NCBI RefSeq assembly: GCF_002105155.1 | Contig: NW_019028998.1 | Coordinates: 558,001-622,000, forward strand | Direction of reading: 5' to 3' | DNA from: Lobosporangium transversale | Taxonomy: Eukaryota > Mortierellomycota > Mortierellomycetes > Mortierellales > Mortierellaceae | DNA length: 64,000 bases | Shown: positions 11,636 to 23,617 of the stretch, piece by piece | How the letters are laid out: every line of letters starts with the position of its first letter | Position numbering within the stretch: the first letter of the stretch is position 1 | Notes under the pieces: model-generated | What the model was told of the DNA's origin: nothing | The model's input: the letters and a program-made list of their open reading frames with translations, nothing else | Databases searched by the model: none | Position numbers and translations under genes: made by a program

Positions 11636-12709
11636 ATCTGAAATCCTAAAGTCAACATTTATTTTCCGTTGAGCAAAATGTGCCATAAACGTGTAATTGC
11701 TCTGTTCTGAGCATAAAGATAAGGAGGAGGAAAAAGGCAGAGGTTGGGTAGGTGCGTTGATAGTGCAACGATGTTATGCAAACCATCGAAGTTCATGTGC
11801 AAATTTCCCATAAAATTAATCGCAAAGTATGAATGGATGTTCAACCGAGGATAAAATGCGCAGGTCGAAAAAAAGTGAGAGCGAAGAGCAAAGGAGAAGA
11901 GCTCACTTTCTTGCTTCTCTTTCTACTTTTATTTACTTTCACTTCCGCTTCCATCACTTCTATTTCTTCTTCTATTTCACTTCATTGCCTCAACTTCTCT
12001 ACTTTCATCATAATTCTTTAATTCATTTGCATTATTCTCATCACACAGCACTTTCTCATTCCCTTTTCATCTTACTCTCTTCTCTCCTTTCCCTCCATTT
12101 CTACTTGTCAAAGGTAGGATTCTCTCTTTCAACAAATCGGCATTTCAAACTGGCACTCCAATCATCCATGTTTTTTTTTTTCTATCGCTTTCCATGTCCT
12201 TTCTTCAACCACCAGCGCATTTGCCTTGGACCAAACACCTTACTCATCACGCGCCTTTCATCTAAATTTATTCATGTACACATTCACAAAAAACATGTGC
12301 ATCGCCTTGACCAATCCATGTTAAGCAACTAAAACTGAACCACATGCCATTCATCGACTTTTGTTGAATATTAAATTTAGTCTTCAATGTCGTTATCAAA
12401 AAAAAAAATAAGAATTTCACTCTTCCAGAGTACTTACTTTCACCGTCTTTTTTTTAAAAAATATCTTTCTTGCATTGATACCAATCAATGGATATTATGT
12501 AGTGCATATAATTTTTCTTGAGTCTTCGAGAAAATGTAGGAGAGAGAGAGAGAAAGAGAAATATAGAAAGTTCTATGTTGTTCAATTGTTTGCATATATG
12601 TAGTTGACTGCAACTAACGTTTTTCTATTCTTTAATTTGCTTTGAAATAGCATCAAAATCATACACGGCTTTTTATTACCTTGATCACTACGCGGATACA
12701 TTGTAAACA

Positions 12710-12717
12710 TATAAATA
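12710..12717 (+). promoter_or_regulatory. Putative TATA element for the G gamma gene
   Basis: TATAAATA lies 104 nt upstream of the start codon at 12821. The position and the match to the TATA consensus are the only evidence. Confidence 0.35.
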
Positions 12718-12820
12718 CATCAGCATACATATACATTTTTTATTTATCTTCAGTCCAAACACTGCTCTATTATCCGTCACCCACATCCACATATCAAAAA
12801 CATATCGTTTATCAACCATC

Positions 12821-13620
12821 ATGCCTACAGAAATGCGATTGCAGCGACAGCTGGATCACAACAAGCGACTTCGCGAACAATATGAGCTCGAGCGTATCTC
12901 CGTATCACAAGCTAGCGCCCTGTAAGTCAATCATCCATCCATCTTTCATATAGTACATGCTATGCCATGTCGTCTTGTTTGTTTTGTTATTATTTGGCAT
13001 TTGAACTTTCTTTTTTATTATTATTATTGTGTCGCATGCCCATATGCCTATATGATTCAAAGTAATAATATATGCAGAAAGAAAAAAAGGTTGGGCAAAA
13101 AGACAAGTGCCACAAGAAATAGGGAAATAGGAGGGCACCAAAATGGGCTGTTGAGCTGAATGATGGGATGAGGTAAAAGAGTGAGCAGACACATGCAGCG
13201 CCATATTGGATTGGGAAAATCTGCACGTTGAAATACATGGTTGCACGAATCGAATTGAGGATAGGATTGACTCGTTAATATGCAAAAAGACAATAAGAGC
13301 ATGAAGGGACTCTTCCGTCATTTGACCTACTGAATCTCGTCCAGGTCCTTCCTATTTCCCCTTTTCACTTTGGCAATATTTTCTATCCAATACCGCTCCT
13401 TCGAAGGGCTTTAGAGGTCCTGCAATATCCAATTATGCCACACACCCCTGAAAAAACCATGAAGCTGATTCCTCTTTCTGTGAAACGTTTCAGAGCATAT
13501 TATGCCTTACAATTATACTCATTCTGCTTTGAACCTTTCTTGAACACATGCAGTTGTCTATGCATTTTTTCCTTGCGCCATTTATCGCTTTGCGATCTAA
13601 CTCAACTGACCTTTTTTTTT

Positions 13621-13651
<31 letters not shown>

Positions 13652-13799
13652 ATATATAATATTATTGTTTTTAAATAATAGTCTGATCAAGTATTGCATG
13701 TCAACTCGTGATGTGTTTGTAACACAAGTCTGGGGAGAGCTGGATAAAAGTGAGGATCCATTCATGGCCCAGCCCAAAGGTTGCTGCACATTGATGTAG
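12821..13799 (+). CDS. Heterotrimeric G protein gamma subunit
   Basis: Small G gamma subunit that pairs with G beta and is anchored to the plasma membrane by C-terminal lipids, acting in pheromone or nutrient GPCR signalling. Two exons, 12821-12921 and 13682-13799, join in phase as SQASALLIKYCMSTRD to give 72 residues, typical for fungal G gamma. The N-terminal helix (LQRQLDHNKRLREQYELERI) forms the coiled coil with G beta. The tail GCCTLM is a CaaX box (CTLM) preceded by a cysteine that could be palmitoylated, as in fungal Ste18-type proteins. The single intron is 760 nt, several times longer than its neighbours, and carries T-rich and ATT-repeat sequence near its 3' end. Confidence 0.9.
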
Positions 13800-15017
13800 C
13801 CCATTTATTTGGAGTAGTTTGGGAGCAGGAATACAGGGAGAAGTCTCAACCCGAGGGCATTTTGTCAATTTTTATTTTTCAACAATAACCAATCAAACAT
13901 CTGAACGCATGGAGCGCTGATTGAGGGAGCTGGTTTTACTGACTTTAGTCGAATTCACGACAAAGGAACGCCGGACGGACCTTTTCAAGTAATTTTGGGA
14001 GGATAAAGTAGCAGCCAAGCAATAACTAGAAAGAGTGAAGGGGAGACATTGGCAATGGTATTTTATCCTTTCCTATTCATTTTGTTTAATGAGATCTTTG
14101 ATCCAGTTTTTTTTTTATTAGTTCATTCATTTGAAGTGTAAATATAACGTAATAAAGCCTATTTGGCTTCATAAAGCATTTTTTATTTTATTTTTATAAA
14201 CACTGTTCCAATGATGTGTCCAATGCACACCGACTTTTCAAAAGAATATTGATATTTGGGAGGAGTTCCAAATGCTGCATTTTCTTGCATGCAGTATCCA
14301 ATTTATTTTCGGTTCATTCACTCTACTTCATATGTTTTTGGACGGGCGCAGGGAATAATGACCAAAACCCATGCCCATTGCACCACATGGCTTCACGAAT
14401 GCAGGAGGCATCAGCTGATAATTGAAGATAACAAATGTTGGAAACACTTTTATTAGGCCCCAGATCATCGCAAGCTTCGGCTGCATAAGACTCCCTCCTT
14501 CTAACGAGGGTCCAGAATTATTAGGCTCATGCGACAAAGAGAATTGGTGTTCCAGGACATTTTTTCAGCCATACTGATATCAATCATAAATTGATTATTC
14601 GACTTTTTTTTTTTTTTTTCCTCCTGCCTCTTTTACCATGACTACCATTTTCGAAGAAGCCTATTCTTTAAGTCTTGATGGGTCAAGGTGGTCTTACCAC
14701 GAGACCTACGGTTGAGACACTTCATTGCTAAAAACGTTAATTAAAGCATGTTGCCACTAGTCTGGAACAGCTTTGTCCTTTTCCTGGCAAAGATATCGTC
14801 AATGACCGTTAAGAATAATAGCATATATTATATTGTGCATAAAATAAACTTTTTGTTAGCGGAAAAACGAGCAGTGGAGTCTAGTCCTAGTTGGGATACC
14901 CATGATAATCTTACATTGCCTTTCTGTCTTCTATTAAGTGTAGCTTTTTTTTTTATTATTTTTTTGTGCTACAGAGCGCGTAATAAACAGGTCAAGTTCT
15001 TGCAATTGACAAAAGAG
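13800..15017. other. Intergenic region between G gamma and Ras GEF 3' ends
   Basis: AT-rich sequence with short T-runs. A 25-codon frame beginning at 14638 and a hydrophobic frame around 14850-15070 are open but show no conserved residues or splice support. I see no gene. Confidence 0.5.
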
Positions 15018-16163
15018 CTAATTAGCCAGCACAGACTTTTGATTCGGAGCAGAGGAGGAGGAAGATGAAGATGATGCAGAAACCTTTTCCTCGCATAGCT
15101 CGCTCAAACGTTCCATTTCAGCCTGATCAACGGCTTCAATTGCCATCAATTGCTCATAGATATCGGTCTCCTTCACAAAAGGGTATCGACTGGCCATGGT
15201 TCGGAAAGTCAGGACTCTTTTGATAATTGTGGCAATCGTTCGGTGTTTATGCATATTCACCATCCATGGTAAGGAGGAAGATGATGAAGACGACGTAAAA
15301 TCTCCATCCCCACTGTCATGGCTTATATCATTACCACTAGCACCAAAAGTGGAAATGCAATAAAGATCACTGTTATAAAGTGGCGTACTCTGAGAGGGAT
15401 CTGTAAGCATCTGAGGTAAGTGTGGATGTATAGAGGTCTGTGCTTGTAGCATACGTTGGACATAAGGATTATTGTCTTCAGAACTAAGAGTCGCTTTAGG
15501 CCCCACGAATGAAGGGAGCTCTGTGTTATATAGTAAGTCTGAGAGGTATACTCCAAGAAAGGGGATACATCCACCACAGGCCTGCTGTTGTTGACATTGT
15601 AGTGGTTGCTCCTTTTCTAATGACTGGGCTCCTTGGAGTGAAGAAGCGGCTATAGTAGGGTGACTAGGGATTGATGCTCCTCCATTTCCACTACCAGTAT
15701 TGCTTGAAATGTTGGTGCCAATAGCAGTGATAGTAGGGCTAATAGATTGAATTGAAATTCTACCAAAGGATGAAGAGCGGTTGTGTGCTAGCTTGCCGAA
15801 AGAGTTCTGAGACTTATCCTTGTCTTTGCCTGCCATTTTACTGAATAAGCTCAGGCTCTGATACTTGCCACTGCCAGACATGAATGAAGAGCTGGAGATA
15901 GCTCCTGCTGACCCATCTTGGCCACTAATGCTGCCAATACCAGTAGTCGCACCACCCCATTCATCTGCAATCTCTTTCATAGCACTGCGAAGGTGTTTCC
16001 AGTTATGAAGCATGGATGTGAACTCTTCTAGCTCGTGCATGATCTTCATCTCCTGAGATCCGATACGGCTCCAGGTTCGAGTTAAACGCGAGACTTCATG
16101 AACTTGAAGCGCTAACATGATCTGGGTCAGAGTACTGAAATTGGAGTGGTAATAGCAAATCTG

Positions 16164-16199
<36 letters not shown>

Positions 16200-19100
16200 G
16201 GTTAGATATTATAAAACAGCAGGAAGGGAAAAAAAAAAAAAAAAAAAAAAAAAAAGGGAATAATGTGGGAGCAATATATACTTGTGCGATCCTGATAAAC
16301 TTCTCAACCACTTTGACTCGCATTTCCAGATCTGTTGTTTTTAAGATCACGGTCGTTACCCAACGGCACATCTATGGCAGGATATGTATATCGGACATGT
16401 TCATTGAGTTAACCATGGACGTTGGAAATAAACTAAAATAAGACGCACATTGCGCATGTCATCTTACCAAATTGAACCGGTCGACCAGTCGAGTCACATT
16501 GGGACTATCCTTCGTTTGACACCGGGTGGGGAATCGTTGTGTGTGAGACCTTGCGGTTTGTACAGTCTGTGATCGGCTCAATGGCCAAGGGCTGACTGGT
16601 CTACGCATTTTTGTTGCCGTGGTTGTTGTTGTGCCGCTGCTAACGTTAGTAGTCTGTTGTTGACCTACTTGTTGCTCAACTAAAATGGATGAAGTATCAC
16701 TATCCATTATATTCTTTTTAATTATTTGGTCTTTCAGAGTAACAGCAGGAGTAGCAGTAGGAGCAGGGGCAGGGGCAATGGTAGGTAAATCAGATGCAGT
16801 CATCGAGATGGTAGCGTCCTCTTCCTCTTCCTCTTCTGTTGGTGATTTCTTCTTCTTCCACCCAGCGCTCACTAATTCATACCATGGCACCTGATTCAAC
16901 AACTCACGCTCAATCAGACACAACTGCTGTGCAATTAGCTCTGATCGAAACCTTAATATCATGGGGACTGGTGGTGATGTTGGTTGGGAAGACCCTGCAA
17001 GCTCGCGCGTTGGAGAGACAATGTTTTGGAACCGTGGATTCATGGGACTCCGTTGCTGACTAAAGCTATTCCCGTAACTACTGTAACTGTGATGGTGGAG
17101 ATGATGGAAGTAGTAATTGGGAGAAAAGTCGCTCTGTTTCATATGATGCAGAGGTAAATGGAAGCGGCATGCCCCTACACTGGGGCCTCGACTCAAACCA
17201 GGAGATAGTTTTGGTGGATCCGATTTGATTGGTGCTACCATAGAAGTGCCACCACTGATACCAGCAAGGGCAGGGACAGGGACAGGGATAGAGGCGGGAG
17301 CAGTAACTTCCGATCCTGTATCACTGCTAGTGCTAGTCACGTTGAGCACCTGTAGATCTGAGCTTGATCTGTTCTGATCACTAGTACTCGATAAAGATGT
17401 CAGGGACAGTGAAAAAGTCGGCTGGTTAGCTTGGAGCGCTGCAATGTTGCTTACGGTTGCTAGGGGGCGAGGACGCGCCTTGCTCCGAGGCCTTCCCGGT
17501 GGATGAGGAAGAACCATTGGGGCTTGGATGGGATTTCGGGAATTCTGATTAGATTTTTGTTGACTCTCTTGGTTGCTGTTCAGTAACTTAAGTTGGCGTT
17601 GAGTCTCTTCCAGTGCAGCAATATAGGCAGCGCCTTCTAACAACTTCCTAGGGGGATGACCTAAAGGTGCAGTGGCGCTAGATCTCCCTTCTTGCAGGAA
17701 TTCATTGCTGACATCTTCTATATTCTTCTGATGTGAAACAGAGCTAGATATAGTTGTTACTGAGATTTTGGAAATGCTATTTGTCTTTTCCTTTAGTAAA
17801 GGTTGTTGCTGGCACTGGCATTGCTGTTGATACTGTTTCTGTCCCTGATGCTGTTGAGACAAGAAGGGAAGCGACGTATCCCAAGCCTTCTTGGTGTGGA
17901 CCTCTGCGGAATGGCGTCTTGAGGGCGGGTGAGCACGACCCAAGGAAGCATCACCTTGATGTTGGAGATAGTGATGATGAAGGTGATGATGCGTAATCGA
18001 GGCTGTTTGACGGTGTGGATGCAGGGCTACTGTGCGACTCTTGCTGCTATTCCTCCTGGAGTTAGGGCCTTGTTCAGGGCTGGGCCCGGGGTGTGTATTG
18101 GTGCCAAAGCCCTCGAGATGTTGCTGCTGTTGCTTTATTACGGGACTTTTAATATTTAGATCCGTCGAGCTAGTCACCTCATTGGAGGAAATAGCTCCAG
18201 AACGAGATGGAGAGCCTAGAGTCCCTGCTGCAGATATGACAGTACCTGTCGATGTTGCCGTGGGAGCTACCTGAGCGTCGTTACCACCACTACTGAGGTT
18301 CTGCACCCCTTTGTTAAGGCTCTCCATGAAACGACTCACATTTCCAAGACCAGTGTATTCATGAATCACTTGGCTAGGAGGCAAATGTCCCTGACTAAGC
18401 ACAGCGCCAAAGATGGAGGAACTACTAGAGGAATAGGTCATCCAGGAGGCACGGTCGCCATCCCGCTTTGGCGAGGTCCTACGGAGGCTACGGCTTTGAT
18501 TGTTATCGCTGACAGGAGGCAAGGTTGGCGCAAAAATAGGGCTTAGAGATCTGTTTTCATCATCATCAATTGCCTTCTCCTTTCTCTCTTCTGTTGCCTT
18601 TTCGCCTGCCTCTTTTTTATCTTTGTATTCACTCTCCTTGTCATCGAATTCATATCTATAAATTTCCGCCTGCTCCCAATCTTCCCTCCCATAACTAGAT
18701 GTAGTAGCCTCATGAAGAAGTGCCTCTTTGACAGTCATCAGTCCATCGAATGGTAAACTGGAGCGACGCCGCAAAGTCTTCGATGCCAAGAACTGACGCC
18801 TATTTTGGTCCAACATAGTGTGCCCAGGGCTCCTATTATTGAACTGAGCTAAAGTTTCTTCTAGTTGCAAAGAACGCCGACGATCGAGTCCTTTATTTTT
18901 AAATGCCCGTTGAGTTTGTTGGGCTTGATATTGGTACTGGGACTGGTCATGGTTCCTGCTTATAAGTTCCGGCCTTAAATCTAGTGCACATGTGTGGTTG
19001 GTATAATAATCATCGCTGTCACCATTATTATCTTGATTATCATTGTTGTTGCTACTTGGCCACCCATTTCTTTGAAAACATTGCGACTCTTGGTATTGGT

Positions 19101-22100
19101 TTTGATATGGGCTCACCATCACTGCTTCATTTCGATGCAGACGTCGCCCGTCTGATGGTTTGGCCATGTCATTTGCAGCCGTTGAGTTTATTGTTGTCAT
19201 ACTTAAATGAGCAGATGGAGATATTTGCAGGGGCTCTCTGGAAAGAGTAGTAATCCTGTTGTTATTGTCATTATTGTTGCCTTCTGTACATGACCTCCGA
19301 TGCCCACTATGACTCTGATGTTTTGCTGTCCCTGCATTTGCCTTCCGGCTGCCCTTACGGAGTCGGCTTACACTTCCTCCATCTGTGGCGCCCTGCAACT
19401 GGAGATATGTCGATGTAGAGGGTATTAAATGGTGCTGGTGGTTTTGATGATGGTTATCAAAATCCTGAGCTGACTGAGAGGGCTTGGGCATGAAGACACG
19501 CTTGACTTTAGAAAGTTGTCCAACTGTGGCACTCATATACTGTGACCATATTTTTTTCTTCTCTGCAAGGGGGGCTGTGGTGATACCGGTGGCTAAAGGC
19601 TGCGATGGAAGGTTTGTGTGCGGCTCTAGGGATGGTCGTCGTGATAAATCCAAAGAGGAATGCGCAAACGAGGGCGATGGTTCCATTGAGGCTTCACTAT
19701 GAGATAATGGCCAAGGTTCCTGTGCGGCATGAGTGGCTTCATGTGTTTGAGGTATTGTATGGCTCCGATAGTGATGAGATGTCTGCTCTAAAGTAGAGTT
19801 TGTTGAATGAAGGCAACTAGATCGATGGCGATAATGGCTTCCAGAAGTTACATCAGAAATAGGCTCAGTACTAACCCTAGCTAACTCTTGTCGAGATAGG
19901 GAATCACTCATCGGCTCTTTGTATTTGACAGAGTCAATCGAGAACTTCCGTGAAGGAACATTCTCACTGTTGGTAAATGTGCCCTGATTTTCTTCTTCAC
20001 ACTGATTGATTTCATCGCCTTCAAAATCCGTGTCATCAGTCCCACTATCGTCTTCATCATCATAGGTTGGTTCGATATTATTGGAAGCCCTTGGCCCTCG
20101 CTGGACCATATAGCGAACCGGTTCTTCATTAAGGTCTTCCTCCTGTGGATCGCTTGATAGTACTCCAAATGCGTCATTAGATATCGCATTACCAGATAAC
20201 ACATTGTTTTCCATTTTTTCATTATTTTGCTCCCATCCTACATTACGCTCGGTAGATGGTATGGGCTCCTGTAGTTGTTGTTGTTGAGGAATAGACTGTG
20301 TCCATTCTGGTATAGAAGGGCGGAGAAGAAAAAACGTGACAAGAAAGCCAGACTGGACATGATCAGCAAGATGTACAAATCGAGGAGGAGTCATGTTTTA
20401 AAATAAAAGGCTTTTATTTTTCATTTCATTTTTTGTCTGTAGCAAGTATCGCAACAACCAATCCTTTTTTGGTATTGTCAGAGGTTATTACGGCTTACCT
20501 TGATTTACATGCTGCTTCCGAAGTAATGACGACGCCGACTGCTGACATGATAATATACCTTGTTTTACAGCAGTCGCAGGCACTGTAGTCGTCAAAGGAA
20601 AAGAACATTGTTTTTCCTCAAGCGTCACCTGAGCGGCTTCCCGGCAATATAGTCTACGTTTGAGTTGAAACAAACGACGTAGCTCCCTAATGATTCGCTC
20701 ATCTCGAACACTCGTCAAAATAATTGGGTGATTTGCTAGAGATTTCAAAGACTGAACCAGCGTCCGCCTTAGAGCTTTGGATCCCATGAAATCGTATTCA
20801 AAGTAGTTCAGTAGCCAATGTCGTATTGTCACAAATGTTCGGACTCGGACGACCTGACGCTGTGGTGCGTTGGCGCCCTCATCCTCAATCAAAGCCCAAT
20901 AGAAACGTGCCAAGAGCAGTTTCAGAAGTGCCAAAGGTGAAATAAACAGCCGGTAGATGAGGAAAAAGTCCGTAAGAAACGTGTAGTCTAGTTTGTTTGA
21001 ATTGAGAATAATGACAAGTGGAGTTATTGAATGCGGCGTTAATTAAATATGATTGCTATTGTTACTGTCGCCTTTTTATATTTGCCTCTGTTTGGGTGTA
21101 TGTGTTTTTCCTTACCAATATCGCTTGTAAGCTTCTCAACCAGCTTCTCGACAGTAGCTGCCATGATGATACGCTCTCCTGGGGGATTCAATGGGTTATT
21201 AGTCCCATTATTTGTAGGATTGGAGCTAGTAGCTGATGGTTTGCCTCTTAAAGAGCCTGATCGAGTGATTGACCCTCCCAGGCGCTCGAGAGGCTTCGAA
21301 AGCCCTGGTAAGGCAGTTGAGAATAAACCATTGCTAGTATTATTGTTAGAAGCGTCAGCGTTATAGTAGCTGTTACTGTGATTACTGTTGGTAGGTGTGT
21401 GTCTGCTAGCCCTGGCATTCTCTGAGGAGGCTCCAACGCCTGTTCCTATCCCTATCCCTGTCCCTATGCTTGGTCCTATTCCCGTGCTCTCATTCTCCAA
21501 AGAGTCTCTCCCTTTTTCTTTTGGTTTGAAGATATCTCCTGCAGACCACCGTTTAACAACAGAGACTGAGGCTGTGACTGCGCTTGAGCAAGCTGGTGAA
21601 AAGGGTAACGGGCGCTCTACTACTGTTGTTGCTGTTGTTGCTTGCTGACCGTTAGCACCTGCTATCACGGAAGAGGGGCTGCTCGTAGCAGCATGCCCGT
21701 TATTACCATCGTTATTATAATTGCCTGAATTGCTGCTTTTGAGCGTGCCTTGCGGCACTACAGGGAGCGGACCAGTAGTATCACAACTTACTCCACTGTT
21801 GTTAATAGGGAGAGGGCTATTCCAGAGAATATAGGCTTCATTTTCGTCAGACTGAATGTAATCAAAGATCGATGGATCGTAATCAAACACAAATCCCTCT
21901 ATACCCATGTTTATAGTATTCCGATGTTGAAGATGAATATCCTTATTGTCGAGTCTACTGTTGTTGTTGCTGCTGCTGTATGTGTCAAATCTCTCTTTAG
22001 ACTCGCACTGCTGTTGCTGGTGTTCATTCATTCCAGTGTGTTCCCTTTTAGTCAGACTGGTTTCCACTGTGAACAGGGAGCCACCGTTATCATCTTGTTG

Positions 22101-23617
22101 ACCGTGACTACAACATAGCTCCTGCTCCTGCTGCTGCTGTTGTCGTTGCTGATCCTGGCTCATGCTTCCGGCACCGCTGTCCGTCCGACTCTTATCAAAC
22201 GTCAAGCCAATTTCAGAGAAAGGAGGAATGGGAGGAAGAATGAAAGGCGCAAAATGATCCGTAGATGAAGTTGTAGCCGTGGATGGTGAAAGAGGGTGAA
22301 AACTCCGGTCATACCCTTTGTTAGTATAGATACCCCTGGAGTGGTTGTTTTCCTCACTCTTCGGCCTGAATGGGTATACTGTTACCGCTGCTTCAGTCAT
22401 GTTATTGTCGTGATGATTGTATTCTTCAGCATCAAAAGCGTTTGGTCTCTGAGAAACAATAGTGGGGGACCATAAAGGTGATGATGATGTGCTCATGGCC
22501 AAGGCAATCACTCCAGATCGAGCTTCAGTAACGGGATGACAGGCCACAGCGGTGGTAGTGTTGATTGTTGCTGTTGTTGTCATTGTTGCTGTTGTCCAAG
22601 AAGAGGATGAAGGGATCACAGTCGCTGCTTTTTCTTCTGTTGCCGCGAACGTGGATAGGGACGGTGTGGTTTTTGTGTCACCCGAGATCATGAGTGGTTT
22701 TGTTGAAATCAAAGACGGAGGATGATTCGAGAGTGGTTTGTGCGAGGAGGGGAAGGGAAACGCAGAAGATGAATGTGAAAGGCTCGTTGGAAATACAGCT
22801 TTCATCTGTGCAACCGAAAACTCATTATCCTTAACGACTGTCTGACCAATATTACAATTCACAACAGCTCGTTGTAGGTTGTCACCTTGGCGTTCCTTCT
22901 GCCGTCTAATGGAGTTACCTTGATCTTGGCCAGAGTTAGATTCAACAAGGAGTGGTATGTTGGCTGCTAATTCGGAGACCTCTGTTAGCAAGAACAATGA
23001 TGGCGAAGACGGCGATGATGGCGTGGACTCTAAAGAAGAGAATATGGTGTCGACCTGTGTCATAGCCTCCGGTACTAGGCCTGAACTTGTTATTGGTGAT
23101 GGATCTATCTTTGGCATTGATGATGCATTCCCTGTTTTCACTTCCTGGGTTGTTGTTACTGCTGCATGTTCAGGATCTTGAGATGTGATCAATGGACTGT
23201 GTGCATGCAGAAAAAAAAAAAAAAAAAGCGCACAGGGTGCAAGGTGGAGGTGCAGGGGTACACAGTAACGCAAAAAAAAGGGGAGAGATTCAAGAGACGC
23301 GCCATTCAACGCAACAAATGAATAACCCCACAAACGGAAGTTTTCAAAGCGCGAGCGAGGGGTGGAGTAGATGGGAAGAGGAAGGGGACACGAGTAAGCA
23401 ACAGATAACGCATCAGATGTGTGTGTCCATTGAGTTTAAAATAAAAAAAGAAGGGCCAGACAGACAGAAGGGGTGTATCATGGTCAGTCAACACTGTATT
23501 AGTTCGAACACACTATCCTTGGGAACAAAACGCGTCAAAGTCAACTTACATTGAATTGAAATAGCCCGCTGCTTCGCTTGATCCGGAGGCTGTAGGCGTC
23601 GATACAATTGAATCCAT
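15018..23617 (-). CDS. Very large Ras guanine nucleotide exchange factor (REM + CDC25 domains)
   Basis: CDC25-family protein that loads GTP onto Ras-type GTPases. Exons are 23550-23617, 21116-23196, 20499-20987, 16468-20306, 16282-16371 and 15018-16160, all in phase, giving about 2569 residues. Residues 1-690 are Ser/Thr/Gln/Asn-rich and look disordered. The REM (RasGEF_N) domain spans about 695-840: MAATVEKLVEKLTSDIG continues over the intron into DYTFLTDFFLIYRLF, then RVRTFVTIRHWLLNYF. A disordered linker of over 1,100 residues follows. The CDC25 domain begins about residue 2000 (ELIAQQLCLIERELLN), is interrupted by an acidic and Ala/Pro-rich insert, resumes at PNVTRLVDRFNL, and ends with MRVKVVEKFIRIAQ, HEVSRLTRTW and CIPFLGVYLSDLLY. 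Splitting it in two genes is unlikely because REM and CDC25 normally occur together. The start in the 68 nt first exon is the least certain part. Confidence 0.88.

Larger units (their letters stand above)
11452..12820. other. Intergenic region with pyrimidine-rich leader-like tract
   Basis: About 11880-12250 is a C/T-rich low-complexity tract that gives long but meaningless open frames. A GA microsatellite lies near 12540. A TATAAATA (12710-12717) about 100 nt before the G gamma start is a plausible TATA element. I see no gene. Confidence 0.5.

Noticed and set aside
11829-12332. Long open frame (167 codons) upstream of the G gamma gene
   Set aside because: It is Ser/Phe/His/Leu low complexity encoded by a C/T-rich tract with no conserved features, and is better read as a leader or promoter tract.
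14748-15068. Hydrophobic open frame overlapping the Ras GEF 3' end
   Set aside because: Its hydrophobic part comes from a T-rich tract, and it overlaps the real GEF coding sequence on the other strand without any splice or family support.
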